The notes below the pieces were generated by a model. It had not been told where the DNA came from, ran no database searches, and worked only from the letters and a program-made list of their open reading frames with translations. A DNA stretch of 61,332 nucleotides from positions 1 to 61,332 of IMG/VR virus record IMGVR_UViG_3300005253_000079. One strand, given 5' to 3'. This document shows, one piece after another, positions 57,749 to 61,332 of this stretch. The stretch comes from a virus. Each line of letters starts with the position of its first letter. Positions within the stretch are counted from its first letter, which is position 1. Position numbers and translations under genes: made by a program.

Positions 57749-58335
57749 TGAAAACTCCACCTGAATTAAGTTTCCCAACAGTTAATTTTATACAGTTCCA
57801 TAATGCAAACAGGAATATCTTTATCCACTCAACACGCTCGGGCCGGGACTGGCCTGCTATTATGGACTTTGAGCCAACGATCCAGTGGTTCCAGGGCGAC
57901 AGCGGCCTCTCTAGCCACCTAGTTATAGGGGGCCGGATTGCCCGAATGGTTGACGATGACGATAGTGCTATACATGCTGGAGGTGCCAACAATCTTAAAA
58001 GCCTCGCAATAGAGATTGTGCAGCCAAAGATTGACACTCCCTTTATTCCTGCTAGTCTCGACTTAGCTGCCTGGTCGTGTGCTGTCTGGTGTCTCAAGTA
58101 CGGTATCCCACCAGTCCGTATATTCAGTCAGACAGAGGTCGGTATAATCGGTCATGAGGATAGTGAGCAGGGTAGGTCTAGTGGTAAGTCTGATCCTGGT
58201 CCTCTGTTCCCCTGGAATATGTTTATTAAGAGAGTGAAGACACTGATGCTATTTGGGAGTCTTGAGCCCCATATTCTAAAGGGTGATTACCTAAAGATTC
58301 TGGGCATTTTGCGGTATGTAGGAGTGGAGGTATAG
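57748..58335 (+). CDS. N-acetylmuramoyl-L-alanine amidase (endolysin)
   Basis: 195 residues, amidase-2 fold. FIHSTRSGRDW carries the first zinc His (H27); SHLVIGGRIARMVDDDDSAI and HAGGANNLKSLAIEIVQ are typical; GHEDSEQGRSSGKSDPG brings the second His and terminal ligand. No signal peptide, so export needs a holin. Together with the lytic enzyme at 43152 it would give two peptidoglycan activities. Confidence 0.9.
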   Translation: MKTPPELSFPTVNFIQFHNANRNIFIHSTRSGRDWPAIMDFEPTIQWFQGDSGLSSHLVIGGRIARMVDDDDSAIHAGGANNLKSLAIEIVQPKIDTPFIPASLDLAAWSCAVWCLKYGIPPVRIFSQTEVGIIGHEDSEQGRSSGKSDPGPLFPWNMFIKRVKTLMLFGSLEPHILKGDYLKILGILRYVGVEV

Positions 58336-58340
58336 GCAGA

Positions 58341-58730
58341 TTGAAAGTAGTTTATGTTGTAGGACCGTATACAGGCGAAACGCACGATAGTCGATCTCAC
58401 TTCGAGATATCTAGACATATCCTAGATGCATCAGAGATGGCAAGGGCCTTGTGTGAGCAGGGGATTGGTTACTTCTGTCCTCATCTACATGGTGCCCACT
58501 TCGAGTCTATTGCTCCAGACGTAAAACCTAACTACTGGTACGAGTTGGATAATTTCTTTCTAGACTTCTGCCATGCTGGTCTATTCCTACCTGCTTGGGG
58601 TAAGAGTACAGGGAGTCGGGACGAACATCAGAGACTAAAGGATCAGGGCAAGCCTATATTCTTTGCTCGCCATACAGGTAAGGTTCCAGAGGATTTGCTT
58701 AAATGGGCTAAAGGAGGTAGCAATGGCTGA
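58341..58730 (+). CDS. DUF4406/deoxyribosyltransferase-like protein (129 aa)
   Basis: TTG 58341. MKVVYVVGPYTGETHDSRSH opens the Rossmann-like fold, and SEMARALCEQGIGYFCPHLH and GKSTGSRDEHQRLKDQGKP fit the family. It may act on nucleosides. It overlaps the next start by eight bases. Confidence 0.7.
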   Translation: MKVVYVVGPYTGETHDSRSHFEISRHILDASEMARALCEQGIGYFCPHLHGAHFESIAPDVKPNYWYELDNFFLDFCHAGLFLPAWGKSTGSRDEHQRLKDQGKPIFFARHTGKVPEDLLKWAKGGSNG

Positions 58731-59271
58731 GACACCTGGAAAACTTGGTTATGAGGGGTACGAAACAAAGGAATCTGGTAAGCGTGAGGAGTTTGGCACA
58801 GGCTCAATTAGAGACACACGAGAGGGCAAGGGACGCTATGACCTAATCACTCCACTCGGTCTCAAGCGTGTAGCCGGTGTCTACGAACGAGGTGCCGCTA
58901 AGTACGGTGATCGTAATTGGGAGAAAGGTCAGCCGATTAGTCGCTACCTAGACTCAGCCTTACGACACATATATGAACACCTTGAGGGGCTACGAGACGA
59001 GGATCACCTAGCTCAAGCTGCCTGGAATATACTAGCTGCTACTCATACCGATGAGATGATCAAGCGGGGGCTGTTTAGTTCAAAACTAGATGACTTAGTT
59101 AGCTACCAGATCGATGACGAAGCTTCACAGAGCAAGCTTATAAAAGTGTGGGCACAGTATTTTGCAAAGCGCACGAAGGTAATTGAGGCTACCAGGCTAA
59201 AAAGAGAAGCGGCTGAGCATCTCAACAGCCCCATAAATAATACTTGCTGCGGCGGCGACAAGTGCCGTTAG
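58723..59271 (+). CDS. DUF5664-family dATP/dGTP diphosphohydrolase-like protein
   Basis: ATG 58723 after AAAGGAGGTAGC. GSIRDTREGKGRYDLITPLG, GAAKYGDRNWEKG and ALRHIYEHLEGLRDEDHLAQ are the core of a MazG-like nucleotide pyrophosphohydrolase family. A MazZ relative of this family occurs in diaminopurine phages, but no PurZ or DatZ is seen here. A Cys-rich tail (NTCCGGDKC) is extra. It probably adjusts dNTP pools. Confidence 0.8.
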   Translation: MAETPGKLGYEGYETKESGKREEFGTGSIRDTREGKGRYDLITPLGLKRVAGVYERGAAKYGDRNWEKGQPISRYLDSALRHIYEHLEGLRDEDHLAQAAWNILAATHTDEMIKRGLFSSKLDDLVSYQIDDEASQSKLIKVWAQYFAKRTKVIEATRLKREAAEHLNSPINNTCCGGDKCR

Positions 59272-59421
59272 TTTGACTTGCGACTTACGTCCGTGATGGT
59301 TTGTACTATGGTATGTATGAGAATCTATAAGGCTGTCAATACGCTCTTCGATCCGGTTAAGGCGATCGTCGAGGCGGTCCTCAAGCCTGTCAACCCGATC
59401 ACTAACGTCTTTAACTCTCAT
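59197..59421 (-). CDS. Antisense coiled-coil plus membrane-span protein, holin/XhlA-like (74 aa)
   Basis: Minus-strand gene among rightward genes. ATG 59421 with GGGAG seven bases upstream and a TATAAT (59443-59438) just beyond. VKDVSDRVDRLEDRLDDRLN is a clear coiled coil, followed by TALVAAAASIIYGAVEML, one membrane span. That plan fits XhlA/hemolysin-type lysis proteins. It overlaps the 3' end of the DUF5664 gene by 75 bases. Confidence 0.65.
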   Translation of the reverse strand: MRVKDVSDRVDRLEDRLDDRLNRIEERIDSLIDSHTYHSTNHHGRKSQVKLTALVAAAASIIYGAVEMLSRFSF

Positions 59422-59437
59422 AACATATCTCCCGCTA

Positions 59438-59443
59438 ATTATA
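59438..59443 (-). promoter_or_regulatory. Minus-strand -10 for the antisense membrane gene
   Basis: TATAAT on the minus strand, about 17 bases upstream of the ATG at 59421, with TGTGG immediately before it. No good -35 is visible, so it could depend on an activator or on the TG-type context. Confidence 0.4.
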
Positions 59444-59510
59444 CCACATAGAGGCTATAATGAACAGAAGACAGAGACGAGATCTGAAGTTTCACCAAAG
59501 GAGGATTTCT

Positions 59511-59855
59511 GTGGAAAACCGTGAAGAGAGAATCCAGAGATTACTTGAGAAGATCGATCCGACTATTAGGAAAAACAAACTGGAGGAGCAGAAGAAGCAG
59601 CTCGAGGATCGACTAATGGATGCTCAGTCCAACTTCGAGAGCCAGACTAGGCTCACCGAGCGTCACAAGCAGGCTCTCAAGACTGCGAAGAATGACGACG
59701 GCAAGATCAGGAAAGAGATAGATCTAGAGCGGGCTGAGGCGGCACTTGGTCAGACCGAAGACTTCCTGGAGTTGGTTGTCGAGCAGCTCGAAGAGACTGA
59801 CGAGAAGCTAGAGGAGCTGAAGAAGGCCGGTACTACGAAGAAGGGTAAGTCCTAG
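59511..59855 (+). CDS. Long coiled-coil protein (114 aa), last rightward gene
   Basis: GTG 59511 is preferred (AAAGGAGG six bases upstream); ATG 59460 is an alternative with a basic extension. Continuous heptads (KLEEQKKQLEDRLMDAQSN, AEAALGQTEDFLELVVEQLE) end in a Lys-rich tail. Scaffold-like or anti-host function unknown. Its stop overlaps the convergent dockerin gene by four bases. Confidence 0.6.
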   Translation: MENREERIQRLLEKIDPTIRKNKLEEQKKQLEDRLMDAQSNFESQTRLTERHKQALKTAKNDDGKIRKEIDLERAEAALGQTEDFLELVVEQLEETDEKLEELKKAGTTKKGKS

Positions 59856-60091
59856 TCTTCACAAACTAGTAGTCCGAAGTATGGAGCTACGTGCTTCAAC
59901 GTATAGTTTAGACCACGCTGATCAGCAGACATCATAACATCTAATATGGAGATCGTCCCGTCTCCGTTGAAGTCTGCTGTGGGGCGGTTGTCTGCGCACT
60001 CAACAGCGGATACACTGGTATAGGTGGCTACTGGCAGTGCAGTGCTTACAGCCAGGATCATTGCTACAATTAGATTCGTCATTGGCTTCAA
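59852..60091 (-). CDS. Secreted dockerin-like protein (79 aa), last virion-operon gene
   Basis: TTG 60091 (or ATG 60082). A signal peptide (NLIVAMILAVSTALPVATYT) is followed by DFNGDGTISILDVMMSADQR, matching the calcium-binding dockerin type I repeat D.NGDG.I.I.D. Only one repeat is present, half of a normal dockerin. It may attach to the particle or cell surface. It belongs to the leftward operon through the circular junction. Confidence 0.7.
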   Translation of the reverse strand: MKPMTNLIVAMILAVSTALPVATYTSVSAVECADNRPTADFNGDGTISILDVMMSADQRGLNYTLKHVAPYFGLLVCED

Positions 60092-60105
60092 TATAACATA
60101 CCTTT

Positions 60106-60711
60106 CTACAGTATCGCAGGACTCATGCCAGCGAGCGTTCCCGCCGGTCGAGCCGCTGCTACTACTGCCGCCGAGTGGTCGATGTCGAGTTTGGGCGCGA
60201 GCGCCGCATCCTGAAAGTAGTTTAATGCTACACGCTCTCCAGTACCTGACGTGAAGATGTGCAGGAGAACGATGGTCGAGGGATCATAGCTGTCGGCGAG
60301 TTCCTGGATGATGTCCGCGATGGTGTTGACGCCGTCGCCGGTGAAGGTCTCGTCGGCACCACTAGTCCAGTTGCCAAAGTCCGTCCCGTCACCTTCACAG
60401 GTAGCGGTGGTCTGGGTCCGGTCCGTTATATTATTAACGGTCGTGGTGAACGTCGGCGGAGCTTCCGCGTCCTCTGCAAACCAGTCACCGATGAATGCTC
60501 CAGAGTCAGTTGCCGATGCACGGAAAGTAAGCGTGGCGCTGTCAATGGTGGATCCTGACAAGCCCGAAACGCCCGTAAATCTTATACCGTTGTGTTCCTC
60601 ACTTAAATCACTACCAAATGCGACGGGGTCAAAGAGGTTCATGCCTCCGCTCGAAACAAACTGGACGGCATCGTCACTGTTCACCGCCACCTGTAGGTTC
60701 AGCGTCGTCAC
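60106..60711 (-). CDS. Beta-sandwich virion protein (201 aa)
   Basis: GTG 60711 overlaps the previous stop. SGSTIDSATLTFRASATDSG and STIVLLHIFTSGTGERVALN with APKLDID resemble a DNRLRE/carbohydrate-binding-type beta sandwich seen in structural phage proteins. It probably forms a surface appendage near the fibre. Assignment is from pattern. Confidence 0.6.
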   Translation of the reverse strand: MTTLNLQVAVNSDDAVQFVSSGGMNLFDPVAFGSDLSEEHNGIRFTGVSGLSGSTIDSATLTFRASATDSGAFIGDWFAEDAEAPPTFTTTVNNITDRTQTTATCEGDGTDFGNWTSGADETFTGDGVNTIADIIQELADSYDPSTIVLLHIFTSGTGERVALNYFQDAALAPKLDIDHSAAVVAAARPAGTLAGMSPAIL

Positions 60712-61187
60712 GGCCCCATGACCTCTATATCCGCCCCCACCAAGGCCCTAACCTCTGGCTTCGCCAGCACCCCCTCTGGGTCGCTCTGGTCACGATGGAT
60801 GCGCGGGTCTAGCTTGCTTCCGATATCACCACGCGCCTGCGCCCTCTTCCAGTACGCCTCAATGTTGGCCTTCATCTCATCAGGGAGATCGTGGTCCACC
60901 GTCTCGCGATCGAACTGGTCATTGGGAATATCCCTAGTCGTCTCTGCTTTAGGATCAACAAAAGTGCCATCCAGGAGCTTCAGCCGCCCATCGGCCCGAG
61001 TGACAATCCGGACAGAAGTTGTATGTAGTTGCATAAGGAAGTCGTTAATCAGAATAGGTGGTTTGCCGCGCTCAAAATTCGCGCGGCCAGTCCAGAAGTC
61101 TACCAAAACGTAAGTGAGTCTACTGTCCTTCACCGTACTGATCTCCCTGATCTTATATAACACACCGGCAATGACTGGAAGAATCAT
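60708..61187 (-). CDS. Hypothetical protein after the tail fibre (159 aa)
   Basis: ATG 61187 overlaps the tail-fibre TGA (TCATGA). An alpha/beta start (MILPVIAGVLYKIREISTVK) is followed by a charged helix (DEMKANIEAYWKRAQARGDI). Could be a fibre-assembly chaperone by position; not recognised. Confidence 0.55.
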   Translation of the reverse strand: MILPVIAGVLYKIREISTVKDSRLTYVLVDFWTGRANFERGKPPILINDFLMQLHTTSVRIVTRADGRLKLLDGTFVDPKAETTRDIPNDQFDRETVDHDLPDEMKANIEAYWKRAQARGDIGSKLDPRIHRDQSDPEGVLAKPEVRALVGADIEVMGP

Positions 61188-61332
61188 GACGAGAGCGCGC
61201 TCACTGTGTATTCTAACTTCACGGCTATAAGACGGGCATCGACTCCAAGATTGTCCCCACTCACATCTCGGTGAACACGAATGAATAGCAGCTCGCCGCC
61301 AGCACCCCCTGCCGCAACCGCACTGGTAGCAC
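61184..61332 (-). CDS. Tail fibre, 3' end (continuation of 1-3816)
   Basis: Last codons of the fibre frame, ending DARLIAVKLEYTVSALSS and TGA 61184-61186. Positions 61208-61332 repeat 1-125, so only 24 bases here are unique. The gene is therefore intact across the circular junction. Confidence 0.85.
   Translation of the reverse strand, partial: ATSAVAAGGAGGELLFIRVHRDVSGDNLGVDARLIAVKLEYTVSALSS
61208..61332. repeat. Terminal redundancy, right copy
   Basis: 125 bases repeating 1-125 with C at 61307 in place of A at 100, a synonymous difference in the tail-fibre frame. Shows that the contig closes on itself. Confidence 0.9.

Noticed and set aside
58723-59271. Diaminopurine (Z) genome
   Set aside because: No PurZ-type adenylosuccinate synthetase or DatZ could be recognised, and DUF5664 alone is not diagnostic.

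Overview
This window is an essentially complete, circular-closing genome of an uncultured tailed dsDNA phage (Caudoviricetes). The last 125 bases (61208-61332) repeat the first 125 with one mismatch, so the unit is about 61.2 kb and either circularly permuted or assembled as a circle. Terminase, portal, scaffold and HK97-type capsid genes are present. No tape-measure, tail-tube or sheath gene is visible, while a 1,766-residue polyvalent virion protein and a probable adaptor/nozzle/fibre series are. A podovirus-like particle is therefore inferred. No integrase, repressor, tRNA or CRISPR array was recognised, so a virulent lifestyle is likely. The host cannot be named; sigma70-type promoters and strong GGAGG ribosome sites indicate a bacterium.

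Layout. A leftward (minus-strand) virion operon starts at a consensus promoter near 29860. It runs through small early genes, an endonuclease VII-like nuclease, TerS, TerL, portal, several connector or internal proteins, the giant 1,766-aa protein, scaffold, capsid, paralogous structural proteins, adaptor, nozzle and a 1,279-aa tail fibre. The fibre crosses the window junction, and the series ends with three small virion or secreted genes, one dockerin-like, at 59852-61187. Internal promoters precede TerS (27381-27409) and scaffold/capsid (15594-15623). An ORF-free stretch of about 0.9 kb (29862-30769), with a phased CTAG cluster and a rightward promoter (30667-30695), separates this from the rightward half.

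The rightward half (30770-59855) begins with tightly packed small genes, many Cys-rich or single-membrane-span, that share a recurring start cassette. A module at about 34.8-38.2 kb follows: a free-standing PEP-utilising-enzyme swivel domain, a membrane peptide, a basic unknown protein and a Cys-phosphatase-like protein, bracketed by two large multi-branched RNA elements. After it come a DNA methyltransferase, uracil-DNA glycosylase, macro domain, lytic enzyme, family A DNA polymerase with a zinc-ribbon insertion, RNA ligase, ribbon-helix-helix protein, XPD/DinG-like helicase, Cas4-like nuclease, Sak4/RecA-like ATPase, ERCC4 nuclease, zincin, calcineurin-like phosphoesterase, amidase and nucleotide-metabolism proteins.

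How it fits together. The right half supplies replication, recombination and repair, nucleotide handling, host interference and lysis. The left half builds and fills the capsid. The features least explained by standard phage biology are five predicted structured RNA elements in right-half gaps (31671-31749, 31759-31821, 34853-35018, 38009-38162, 52826-52888), the swivel/phosphatase module between two of them, and a secreted dockerin-like peptide at the end of the virion operon.
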